The notes beneath the pieces were generated by a model, which was not told the DNA's origin, did not search any database, and saw nothing but the letters and a program-made list of their open reading frames with translations. DNA of 64,000 bases from positions 29,635,340 through 29,699,339 of the forward strand of contig CM049322.1 in assembly GCA_026874595.1 (NCBI GenBank), written 5' to 3'. Source of the stretch: Sipunculus nudus. Taxonomy: Eukaryota; Annelida; Sipuncula; Golfingiida; Sipunculidae. Of this stretch, positions 37,345 to 48,235 are shown piece by piece. A program made the position numbers and the translations under genes. The number at the start of each line of letters is the position of its first letter. Position 1 is the stretch's first letter.

Positions 37345-38567
37345 TCAAAATGATACAAGAGTTGGAGATTTTCTAAGTGTAATGTGAAATGAATTCCAAA
37401 CTTTTTGGACAATGAAACGGAAGGAACGTTTACCGACTTTTATAGTACACTTTGGCACTTTAAGAAAATTTCCGCCAGCCGGGCGCAGCGTTCGCAAAGC
37501 CCGATAGGTTATTATTTTTTCAGACAAATATAATGGAAGTGATTAATCAAACTGGCGGATGGAAGCTGTTCGGCGGAGCTCGAAAAAGGCCGCACGACTT
37601 ATATACTAATTAAATTAATGCACTGAAAGATTACGGTCAATCTTAACACCTAGATACTTCGCTGCATTTTGAAAATGAACAGCCCCAAAAGCTAATGGAC
37701 TCACCGTCAATCATCCTTAGAAGCGGCTTAGATCCAACAGGCATAATTTCAGTCTTATATTCAATATTCAATTTTTGTTTGTTCCTGGTCATCCATAATA
37801 GTGCATCCTCAATACAAGCCTCTATGCTGAACTGGACAGAGCTGAACTCACCTGGTTGACAATTTTTTGACAGTTCAGTCTCATCAGTATACTTATGAAC
37901 AATCATGTGCAGATATTATGCGAGATAGGGGTTGTGAATATAAAGTAAACAATAAAGGTCCTAATACGGATCCCTTGGGAACCCCGTACAACAAGTACAT
38001 GGGTCTGATTTTCTGCCGTCGACCATAACAACCTGGGAACGATTGGCGAGGTATGAAGTAAACCATGAAAGCGTGGTGTCGTGTATAGGTAATTTCTAGT
38101 CTTTTAAGCAAAATGGAATGATCAAGCGTGTCAAACGCTGCATTTAGGTCCAACAATGTTAGGAGAGAAACGTGTCTCTCGTTTGCTGCTATCAGCAGAC
38201 CACCCATGACATTCAGTACGGCGTTCTCTGTGCTATGGTGCCTTCTATACGCGGACTGTTGGATTTTCATTTAGATGACATTGTAACCTCTTTTTAACAG
38301 TCTTCTCAAGGATTTTGGAAACTAAGGGAAGGTGTGAAACTTAACAGTCTTCTCAAGGATTTTGGAAACTAAGGGAAGGTGTGAAACTTGCCTAAAATGT
38401 TTAAGGTCATGTGGATCTAATCCCGGCTTCTTCAAATGTGGGGTCGCAACAGCTTCTATAAACTGAGAAGGGCTGTACCTGTTGATAGAGAGACATTTAT
38501 AATAAATGTAATCAATGGAGTAGGTCATCCATGCATTGCTCATGAAGGAGAGTGGGGGAGGGATCAA
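37345..38567 (-). pseudogene. CR1/L2-like non-LTR reverse-transcriptase fragment, antisense
   Basis: Going along the minus strand: PHLKKPGLDPHDLKHFRQVS (family: KKP.LDP.dLknyRPvS), QSAYRRHHSTENAVLNV, LLDLNAAFDTLDHSILLKRL, YGVPKGSVLGPLLFTLYSQP, then a decayed YADDT-like box (YTDETELSK), WMTRNKQKLN and a C-terminal GKRSFRFIVQKVWNSFH. These are consecutive blocks of a reverse transcriptase of the CR1/L2 group. The frame is split into several pieces (37,345-37,527; 37,643-37,906; 37,893-38,270; 38,322-38,567), the active-site box is altered, and no endonuclease domain is present. Confidence 0.85.
38294..38388 (-). repeat. 47-bp tandem duplication inside the reverse-transcriptase fragment
   Basis: TTAACAGTCTTCTCAAGGAT and the following sequence to GGTGTGAAAC occur twice, at 38,294 and 38,341. 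The near-identical copies indicate a recent event. Confidence 0.85.
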
Positions 38568-38650
38568 GTATACAGCTTTTTGTTGGTGATGACATTATGA
38601 GTTCATGTATCTCCTGATCAGTCGCTGGTGTTATGTGAAACTTATTGCAG

Positions 38651-38932
38651 ACCCTCCTGACTCTGGGCCAATCATCACAGGCTATGACAACTACACAGCT
38701 ACAGACGTCGGAACTTAATTAACAATGACATGCGTTTCACACGGAGGGAACCCCCTCGCAACCATCAGGTGGGAGTGTAGTTGGTCAGGGTTTAGTGATG
38801 ACAGGACAGGAACAGGAACGTTGGGGCTCTCACTCTCAATAGATAAGTCACATCATCATGCGTGTACCTGCACGGCCAACCACACAAATGTCTCTCCTGA
38901 TCGAATAGCACGGAGAACATTTAATGTGTTCT
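38651..38932 (+). pseudogene. Gene B Ig exon 4 (gene C Ig3/Ig5 type), with in-frame TAA
   Basis: Acceptor CTTATTGCAG, donor GTAAGT. Reads PPDSGPIITGYDNYTATDVG, then T, a TAA at 38,716-38,718, then LTMTCVSHGGNPLATIRWEC and HACTCTANHTN. It aligns with PPHSVSISGYTNGT and LTCTASGGRPLAETVQWNC of gene C, including the unusual extra cysteine after the Trp and the C-x-C near the end. Confidence 0.8.
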
Positions 38933-39116
38933 GTAAGTATGCACATAAGGGCAATTTATTTTATTAGCTAAATTAATACCATGCGAAAACTATATTAACA
39001 TAATATTATGTATAATATTGAATCTAAAACATTCATTTTACACGTTCGTTTCTTTTTGGCACTTACGTCAAAATTTCGGCATCTTTAAATTTATATATAC
39101 TTTTTATTTTATGCAG

Positions 39117-39392
39117 TTGCGCCCGGTTCCCCTACACTTCATCCAATAGTAGCTCCGCCGTGGCTAGAGAACAATACGTACACCGTAACATGTAGATCTG
39201 AAATGGGAAACCCTCCAAACGAGTACAGATGGTATATCAACAGTATTCTTCAACCCGTGACGACCACCAATACATTCACTAACAGAGTCACAATGCACAA
39301 TAACCAGGACAAACTACGGTGAGGAGTGAAGAACGACTACTCAAACAGACATAATATGGTACTTCAGGCTGAAACGGTACTGGCAGTTGAGT
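39117..39392 (+). pseudogene. Gene B Ig exon 5 (gene C Ig6 type), stop at second cysteine
   Basis: Acceptor TTTTATGCAG, donor GTAAGT. Reads PPWLENNTYTVTCRSEMGNP, EYRWYINS, KLR, then TGA at 39,320-39,322, then GVKNDYSNRH to VLAVE. Gene C has KEVKCEVDNQH at this place, so the stop stands exactly where the second Ig cysteine codon should be (TGT or TGC to TGA). Confidence 0.8.
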
Positions 39393-39480
39393 GTAAGTGT
39401 GTTGCATGAAAACCTCGTGTATCCAGTATTTAGAGACAACATGTTTTCGGCATCGTACAACGTATTTTAATTATTTCCAG

Positions 39481-39753
39481 TTACTCCCAGGGTGTCTGTT
39501 GGGCCTGATAGGACATCAGTTGCAGAAACGAACCAATCCCTGAATTGCACAGCTACCTCTAACCCCTCTGCGGAGACAGACGATTACCAGTGATAGCAAG
39601 TAGGAGGCAATCTGTCACACACTGGACAAACGTGGACTTAAGGACCACTTAAACAGACGTATACAGGAACATACAGGTGTCAGATCAGAGTGATGTCTAC
39701 AGGAACACATGGAGAACTGACGGGCAGCAGTAGCCTCAACCTCCCTGTTCAAG
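39481..39753 (+). pseudogene. Gene B Ig exon 6 (gene C Ig7 type), three stops
   Basis: Acceptor TTATTTCCAG, donor GTATGT at 39,754. Reads TPRVSVGPDRTSVAETNQSL, NCTATSNPSAETDDYQ, then TGA-TAG (39,591-39,596), QVGGNLSHTGQTWT, TAA (39,639-39,641), GPLKQTYTGTYRCQI. It aligns with KTWVLGPLKEETAGTYTCEV of gene C. Confidence 0.8.
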
Positions 39754-40145
39754 GTATGTATATATACTAGGACCACTTAAACAGACGTATACAGGAACAT
39801 ACAGGTGTCAGATCAGAGTGATGTCTACAGGAACACATGGAGAACTGACGGGCAGCAGTAGCCTCAACCTCCCTGTTCAAGGTATGTATATATACTAGGA
39901 CCACTTAAACAGACGTATACAGGAACATATAGGTGTCAGGTCAGGGTGATGTCTACAGGAACACTAAGGGAACTGACTGGCAGCAGGACCCTTACACTGA
40001 CTGTACAATGTGAGTATATTCACTAGAAAAAAAAATTGATAAGACGTAACAGGAACATACAGATGTCAGGTCAGAGTGAGGTCCACAGAAACACATGGAG
40101 AACCGACGGACATCAGTTCGACCCTTTCACTGACTGTACAATGTA
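39641..40145 (+). repeat. 128-bp tandem array of the exon's 3' half plus splice donor
   Basis: Copies begin at 39,641, 39,769 and 39,897 (exactly 128 bp apart), with a fourth, shortened copy from about 40,040. Each spans AGGACCACTTAAACAGACG through TACAGGTGTCAG to the exon end and a donor (GTATGT, GTATGT, GTGAGT, GTAGGC). The first two are nearly identical, the later ones diverged. Confidence 0.9.
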
Positions 40146-41016
40146 GGCGTACATACCTTGCCTGTATGATGATTTATACGAAAGTAAATCCTATCCCTTC
40201 GATCATTTCTTGTGGACACCTCAACATATAACGCGATTGGTATCTAAATTACATTTTGTTAGTGTAAAATAATATATCACTTGCTATTTTAGTAAGATTA
40301 TTATAAACAAGTCAGTGGAGAAGTATCAGTCCAAGATCATACCCTGGAAATATTCATGCACGCGGCATAATGACAGGTGTATGATATTACAATTGAGAAA
40401 TGATAGTGGACACTCCCTTCATCAATAACTGACACTCTCCCTATTTATATGAAATGTGTACGCTGCACAACATAACCAGCTAAACAATAATTGACAGTTA
40501 AAGGCATGGTATATTGAGGTTGACAGGAACGCTGGAAAAGAAATTACATGACGGTGCTAACAAAGCTGATGGGACATAAAGATAAGGAATTGTTTTGATT
40601 TTGACAATATTCAAAATATTTAATACTTATTGCAACTTTAATTATCAGTTCAGTACCATGCTTGTCTTACGATATTGCATAACATCTGAATGCACAATAT
40701 TCAAAGAGCACAGTATTTGACAATTAACGCTTCATTTAGAACAAACCTCATGAACTTACGATTAATTAAATACAGTGACCTGCATTTAATTAATCGTGGT
40801 CATTTTTGAGACTTCTTTGTCACATTTACAAAGTTAATCACGATTTTATATAAGTAAATATTACTTTACATTTTCTGTGTTATTCCTTTGTTACTGTTCT
40901 GTTCTACATTGGATTATTTTTGTCGTGTCGGATCTACAATGCAATGTTTCAGCTTAAATTTTTTAAAAATATTTATATTGTTTTTCATTGCTAATACCTA
41001 GACACCTCTCCTATAG

Positions 41017-41150
41017 ACACCCAAACTTCCAGCCATGTTTATGCAGGTGTTATTTCTGGGGCTGCTGCTGTCGGAGTGGCAGGTACCGGTGTGGTCGTCT
41101 TCTGCACAAGGACCATCTTTATCATCAAAACAATTCTCAGGCGCAACAAG
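41017..41150 (+). pseudogene. Gene B membrane-span exon
   Basis: Acceptor CTCCTATAG, phase 1 in, donor GTAGAG. Reads TQTSSHVYAGVISGAAAVGV, then AGTGVVVFCTRTIFIIKTIL and RRNK: a Gly/Ala/Val-rich membrane span followed by basic residues, like the membrane exon of gene C (57,219-57,347) in style. It is open and intact, but it lies downstream of many lesions. Confidence 0.6.
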
Positions 41151-42719
41151 GTAGAGTTGTCATTGACATGTTACTACTTCTTTTATACAAAGTTTACCGG
41201 TTTTACACATAATGCCCGATAGAAGTGAATTACAGAGATGCTTGAATGTTAATTGTCAAATTTCTAAGTGTTTACGATTTGTCATTTATTTTTTTCAGGC
41301 GGAAAATCTGTTAAGGATTTGTTGCGAGGTAATAAAAAATGTAGTTTCAAAAAACAAGGTCATACCAGTTTAGCGACAAATTTGTGTTGAAATTGAGATA
41401 AAGCTCGGGTCAAATTTCCATTAAATCGTTTACTGTATTTGAAGACAAAGAACCGGTCTGGGTCACCCAGAGTCGAAAGAAGAAATCAGAATGAAAAATA
41501 ACCCCAGGTAAATATGAGTAATAATATGCCGGTATGCTATGCAGGATATATGCTTCTAAGTTTACGACTTACTAAGCGTTGTAATTGTATACTTTACATT
41601 ATATCCTGTGGATTTAAGCAAAAATTTTACAGTATTGACATTTCGGTTTATATCGTCAGCAGGACTTCCTTTTCGGATATGACCAGTACTTCAAATAACA
41701 CCCAGTAACTATTTAAAGCTTAAGTATCACGTTCATACTTTATCTTATAGACAAGGGTGCTATAAATTGGATGAATCAATATATATATATCTGTTTCTTC
41801 AACCATCCTTTACGTCATTAACTGTGAGCTTAGTAATTTCTTGGATATGCATTGTACATCTTTATATTATTTCAGAGTCTTAGAAGATGTGAAAAAGTCG
41901 GGCCGTTTCTTTCTTCTGAGGATGTGAGTTAAACTAAATAATTTTTTATTACTTCTCAAATATTACATGAATACTATTGCAGGAAACAAGTGAGGTGAAA
42001 TAATGTTTCCTTTATTTTTAACCAATCCACGGAAATATGAGCGCCTATCTGTCACAAGAATTAGGACCAAAACAGTTTTAAATTTAACATTCACTTATAT
42101 TTCTATATTTATTTTTAGACACGTCAACGAGTCATACAATAAATCAATTATTACAGAATTATTTATATCATTTGGACATGCATAACTAACACAGCGCGTA
42201 TATGCATCAGCTGATGAAAACTGCATACCCATGCATTACCATGACAAGTTATGAAAAGATGAATGATAAATTGCTCCTCTGAAAACGCGTGAACAAGTTA
42301 CACTTTAAAAATATTTCTGTATATTGTATATGGCCATGTAATGACATAGCTAAATTGATACAGCTGATACTGCATTAGTGCCCGTTTAAGTGTGCATTTC
42401 TATTTTTGTCATAATTCTAGATATCGGAACGGCCGCAGCATGAATGAATTAACTTTCAAGCCAATAGTTTTATGACAATTAGATAATAATGATAATCGTG
42501 GTTTTTCAGGTTTATTGTGAAACATAAAAAATAACTAGCAACGAGTTAGACATTAAAGAACATACATGGTACTGTTCTCTACATGATCTCTATAGAGCCA
42601 TATAAGTACATGTATTTACCGTCGTTAAGTATGACCGTGAATACTACGGACAATATTTCAGACACCCCAAAGGCCATCCGTGTACGAGGCTTATAAAAAA
42701 TGAGTTCACATAAAATCCT

Positions 42720-43210
42720 AGAATTCTGGAGATTTGACCTTGACGATGAAGTTCAAGGTCACTAGTTTTTTAACTCTTTGAGATTTTTGGTAACAATTCA
42801 TATCTAATCTCACAAAAAAGTCCGGTTTTAATAGAAATATATCTCTTATTAAATTTTCATGGAAATAATTTGAATGATTCAAAGGTTATAGCGTGTACAA
42901 AATATTTCTATTTCGGTTGATTTGACCTTGAAGATGAAGGTCAAGTTTACCAATTTTCCGTCGTGCTCGAGAATTTGGTAATATGCAGTGCTTCAAAAGT
43001 TCCAGCATTAACGAGTAATCATATTAAACAATTAGCAATAATTCGACTGATCTGACCTAGAATATCTAGGTCCAGGACCACAGTTTTGGAACTCATCAAA
43101 AAAAAACTTGGTTGAAACATTTGTGTTTCATCTTTGAGTAAAAAATATGTGACGCTTCAAAACTTACTGGGTTTCAGAAAAAGAAAATCTATTTCGACTT
43201 GAAGGTTGAG
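42720..43210 (+). repeat. Degenerate 'GACCTTGA...AAGGTCA' repeat series
   Basis: Related segments near 42,735 (GACCTTGACGATGAAGTTCA), 42,922 (GACCTTGAAGATGAAGGTCA), 43,055 (GACCTAGAATATCTAGGTCC) and 43,195, about 130-190 bp apart, with TTCAAAxGTTAT...ATTTC between them. The plus-strand frame at 43,206-43,406 is part of this repeat. Confidence 0.6.
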
Positions 43211-43500
43211 TTCGATGCCACTCGTCATCGCGTCCGAGATCTTGGTAGAAAAAAAATTCAAATTTCATGAAAAAATATTGAGTGGTTCAAAAGTTATCGC
43301 CTTCATAAAAAGAAATGACACAGACGACGCCGACGAAGACTACGGACAGACCAATATGTCGCCCCGCATGGTAGGAGAGATAATTAGAATAAAACATAGA
43401 AAATAATTTTTATTAATAGGAATGAAGTTTTGTGGTCCTTACAGCTTTCATAACAGATCATTCAGATGATAAATAAGTAGGCGTCACGAAAATGTGCCTT

Positions 43501-43503
<3 letters not shown>

Positions 43504-43532
<29 letters not shown>
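43504..43532. repeat. TA microsatellite
   Basis: (TA)n just before the candidate mini-exon at 43,556. Confidence 0.85.
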
Positions 43533-43534
<2 letters not shown>

Positions 43535-43946
43535 CCTTATTTTTATTATATATAGGATGACAAGGATTTATGTGATACCATGCTTGTGGCGGGAACAGGC
43601 TACTTCGCTTGCCGTAATTTTGAAGCCATATCTGATATATTATTCAAACTCGTCTGTGTGCTAGAGGGTTTACGGGTATGAGTAATTTTCTCAAAAGGAA
43701 GATTAGCTAGAACCAAGGTCTTGAGTTTTCGTAAGATGCAGCATTTCAATACATATGGATTATTTACTTAAATAAGGGAATATATATATTATAAATATAT
43801 ATTAGATTTATTTTGGTGTATGTAACCGCCTCAATTTTTTAATGCTAATCTTCGGGTCCTCGGTGTTAAGTCATCCCAATTGCTGTGTCATAACACCAAG
43901 TAACACCGAGATTTTTAATACTGTTCGAATTAATGCGCGCGAGCGA

Positions 43947-44009
43947 AAGAAAGCGTCAATGAGGGACGGACGGAGAATTCGATCACTGAATGGCAACGGC
44001 TACCTATAA
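43947..44009 (+). repeat. Dispersed repeat end: AAGAAAGCGTCAATGAGGGACGG
   Basis: Second copy of the motif seen at 34,283, followed as there by a GATCACT and a GCAxCG segment. Confidence 0.5.
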
Positions 44010-44022
44010 AGATGGACGCTAG

Positions 44023-44570
44023 TTATTGTAGGTGGAATCACCTGCTCGGGTGGGCAAGATGATGCCATCGTAGACCTATAGACCTGTTATAGGGTGATAA
44101 GTCAAACCAAATATGTTAAACGTATTTACGAATAAATGATTGTAGGGGGTACCACCACTCTTGTGTACGAGAAATCCACCCAGTTTGGATGAAAATGCAA
44201 AAATGCAGGCCCATACACCAACCCACTCCTTATAAAAGGGCATCAAAATATATTTTGTAAACGTGACGGCAGGTGACACGGCAAGTCTTGTCTACGACAT
44301 AGTTAATCAAAATTTCAGGTCGATACCTCCATCCACAAATAAGATATGGACAAATTTCTACCAAAATTTACCGATGAGCGCTACGCCAAAATGATTGTAG
44401 GTGGCACCACAAGTCTTGTGCACGAGGTTGGGATATCAAAAATGGATGGACATGCAAAGTTTTCATGCTGATACGTCAACTACTCGAGAGATATGTTCCA
44501 TTATCAAGCAACATGGGTTACAGGTGACGCCACCAATCTTTGTTAGGCATAAGTTATGTTCAGTTTCAGA
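44023..44570 (+). repeat. Degenerate tandem repeat, unit about 115-128 bp, five copies
   Basis: The core GATTGTAGGTGGCACCACAA then GTCTTGTGCACGAG recurs at about 44,023, 44,138, 44,264, 44,392 and 44,512. The open frames at 44,076-44,279 (minus) and 44,401-44,640 (plus) come from it. Confidence 0.7.
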
Positions 44571-44640
44571 AAGATCAGCCCAAGGATCTCAGAGGAGTTC
44601 TCAGGAAACGATCGCGACGGCGGCGGAGGAACCCGCATGA

Positions 44641-46621
44641 AAACATGGTATTCAATAAACCTCAATAAATATGATATAATAAGAAACATATAGGAATAAT
44701 GTTCCTGTTTTACAAAGTTACAGCAGATATGTTAATATGTTTCAGATAACTTAATCACATGGATTCATTCTTATTTATTTAACAAAAGGTCGGAAGAAAA
44801 CATGAATATAATCGAGAGGCTACCCTTCTATAACTTTAAGGAACATACATCAAGGGCAAGATTAAATATTACATTAGCTTTGCATGGTATGTAAAGATCA
44901 AGCCCGTGGAATGCTAGTTCCACTTACAGAACCTCCTTACAGACAGCAGAACATGAGCTGGTTTTGGCAGTTCTTTACGGGATACTCGATATAACGTGTG
45001 TATGTACATGCATATTATGCGGTAGGGCTAAAGAAGGTGATATACAGCGACAAGGTGTCGAAGTCTGACGACAGTCACTGTATCACAAACAATGATCTGT
45101 GAAACTGAGGTATGGGACTAGAAGAAAGAAAGCGAAGATACGCGGGTCCTGATTTGATTGAGCATGGATAGTGCAAGATTTATCCTCGCTTAATATTGGC
45201 CGCGTTTATGATGATAAGGGGAAAAAATATACGGAATATGCGACCGTAAAAAAAATTGAATATTCCAATTACTGTAGGGGGTATATCTATTCATTAAATC
45301 CTTCATACGTGTGTGTGTGTTACTGTAATTCCTATTATGTACAGCAATGGGCATCTAATATGGTCATAAATAACACACGGATCTAATGGTTTTGTAAAGA
45401 AGGAACGAAGTATGGATTATTGTCTTTTGTGTGACAATAAAAGTAACCCCGACTCTAAGTGACAATATCGTTATATTAGGAATGCTAAAGAGTGGGAAAG
45501 CAATTTTGTAAGCCCAGTAAAGTCCACTTAGAATGACTCGTTTTCATTTCATTGTTATACTTATTTAATAAAGGCTAAGACGCACAACTGTATTAAGTGT
45601 ACATGTTATATATGAACTTCTTTTTCATGGGTGGTTTTGGCTGATGAAATTATTTAACCATTTTATCACGTCCACGCAGAAATTATATAATTAATTCCTG
45701 GTCTGCCTGCACCTACATGTTGCTTCTGGTAAGAATTAAGTAAAATAGACTGACTTTGTTTACCTTTCCCACGGTCTTATCACATTTCCACATTACTTAA
45801 TGTGTTTATTACCTCATATATCGTCTTATCTCAGGCCAAAACTTACTTTTTACTGTTTGTACGAGCCTTAATTGTAAATATGGAACACTAAGTGTGGGTT
45901 GTCGATACTTACTGGTTGCGAGATCGAAATCCTCATTGAAGTAACAGCAGGTGTCGACTTGAAGACTGACTTGAGAAACGTCAGTCTTTGTCCGGTCAGT
46001 ATGTGATATTACACCATTTTAAGTACACGGTTTCTTTAAATTAGTCTCTTCACCATCCTTACAGCGTACCTCAATGACCACTAGCTTTCTGCATCTTCTC
46101 TTTGTGTACTTTGTTATCTTGTTTTCAATAAGAGCAATATTGAGTTACAAAAATATATGTATCGATTTCCATAGCGATAATTTGGTCGAAAATCTGTTGT
46201 TGGTGGGCTTTCCTTAGAATCCCACTGAGCGCAAAACTGATGTTAACAACATTGTTTTTCAGGGTTTTTTTTATTTTAATCTTCTGGGGGTTTACACCTG
46301 AAATTGATTTTGACCTTGAACGTATTTTCAAGGTTGTCTAATCCATAGTCGATCCCTAATTTTCGGTTAGTAATGTTAACTTTCCCCAACACTGACCTTT
46401 GGTCGAATGAATAGTTACCACTAGTATTTTGAAATTGATATTTTTTGCACTTTAATCTTATTATCAATCTACAAAACCTGTCCGATCTCTTGCTATTACT
46501 ATTTACTTGGTGTGTGATTGCAGACACAAAAGTTGAATTATTCATTAAATAATAGAATAGCAAAATGTAAACAAAAATAAATTATACATGACACTAGATA
46601 AAATTTGTTTTCTTGTTCCAG
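44641..46621. other. Sequence upstream of gene C, no gene seen
   Basis: AT-rich, with several short non-coding frames. It should contain the promoter and any untranslated first exon of gene C, but I cannot point to them. Confidence 0.4.
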
Positions 46622-46754
46622 AGGAGGCTTGTTAAAGAGTGGGATTCACGTCATCTTATGCCTTCTTATGTCATAGACTTGGCATTCATCGTCAGGACAG
46701 AGATGTTGATCTTCACTTGTTTAATTATCGTAGCCTTGACGCACTGCTCTGTAG
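46622..46754 (+). CDS. Gene C exon 1: leader and signal peptide
   Basis: The exon has an acceptor TTCTTGTTCCAG (so an upstream non-coding exon is likely) and a donor GTAAGA at 46,755. I start translation at the ATG at 46,703: MLIFTCLIIVALTHCSV, a clear signal peptide ending in phase 1. An in-frame ATG at 46,658 would add 15 residues (MPSYVIDLAFIVRTE). The frame is open back to the acceptor. Confidence 0.75.
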
Positions 46755-48193
46755 GTAAGACATGTTAAACGTAGATATATATTTCGGACATGAAACCCAT
46801 CATAATGTATCAGGTAAGGTTCTGCACTTCATATTTACAATGTTGAACAACAGATTCACCATAGTCTATATTAAGGAATGACCTCGACCACCACAAATTA
46901 GTATATGAAATCCTTAAAGAAACAGTATTATATTAATCAGTAAACGCTGTGTTTGTTATGTCCCTGGCAATTAGTAGTACTGGAGGGAGGGAGAGTGAAC
47001 ATTTGTGTGAATTATTAGTTTGCATACAGATCAGGTTTCTGTCAGTACCAGAAGCATCTTGTTAGCAAAGATACAATTTACTTTATAAATAACAGAACTG
47101 CCGCAGGCTCACCTGGTCCTTTCATATATTTAAGCCTAGATCAATTATAGGATTAAAGTTACTGTTTCGGGAAATGTGAATTTATGCAGTATTAACTCAT
47201 GTTTCGTAGAACACCTGGTGAAATAGAATCGAGAGACAAACACATAAACTCCCTGTAGATAATGAAGGAATAACAAATGTGTCAAATGAAGTCCTGTTTA
47301 ATAAACCTCCGTGGTATCGCATAAAATATACAATATCTAAAGCTTTAACATTTACAGCGACAACGGAGTTATTATAAATAATTGCAACATACGCTTTATG
47401 TAAATCAGATAATAAATGTTATTGATGTTTCTTAACATCTGCCAATATCAAAGAAAATAATCATTCAATTACTCTGCTAACCAAAGTATTCTTTCTAGAT
47501 ACCTTTCCCGGGTCTTTATCATCATATCGGATAAAGTATTAACTAATTTAGTTTAACAGGTGGTATATAATAAATGGGAACAATCGGACAAAAACAATAA
47601 GAGTGGTCCCACTTGGCAAAATGTCTTGATAATATAAAACAAACTGAGCTCTGCCCTGTAAAGTCGAGATCCAACTGCACGACATCGCGGGATCGGCAGG
47701 CTCCGGAGACATTAATTGCCGGTTTCCGTGCATAGCAAGGTGAAAAAACACTTTATGGGACTTTCCTGTTCACACATGTTCCAAATGTATATTTATTACG
47801 CACAGCTCAAGTGAATAAATGAGGGCACTAGCACGTAAATGCACATACAGTTGCCAATAAATATGTGCCTCTAAGAATATATAGTTAATATATATATATA
47901 TATATATGATAAAAACTAGATTACATAACAATTAACATGTAGAATTAATATGTATATAATAAATACATGTATATTATACACCTGTAATAATTGATTATAT
48001 AATATAAATGTATGACCATACTAATATAAATATTTTTTTTAGTTTAGAACATTTTACATTTGTAATTCGAAATATATATATATATGTGTGTGTGTGTGTA
48101 ATATTTAATTTATATTTATGTGTGTTTGTTCAAATATATAAATATAATAAAAAACATACATATCAATGTATTATATATAATTAACCATGTATA

Positions 48194-48235
<42 letters not shown>

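Larger units (their letters stand above)
41299..43675 (+). other. Three possible phase-0 mini-exons after the gene B membrane exon
   Basis: Candidate exons 41299-41328 (AENLLRICCE), 41876-41923 (SLRRCEKVGPFLSSED) and 43556-43675 (DDKDLCDTMLVAGTGYFACR onward to VCVLEGLR) each have an AG acceptor and a GT donor (GTAATA, GTGAGT, GTATGA). All are phase 0, as is the end of the membrane exon. No family is recognised and there are no tyrosine motifs like those in gene C, so these may be chance. Confidence 0.2.

Noticed and set aside
44401-44640. 79-codon plus-strand frame ending in an Ala/Glu-rich stretch
   Set aside because: It overlaps two copies of a degenerate tandem repeat and has no splice support.
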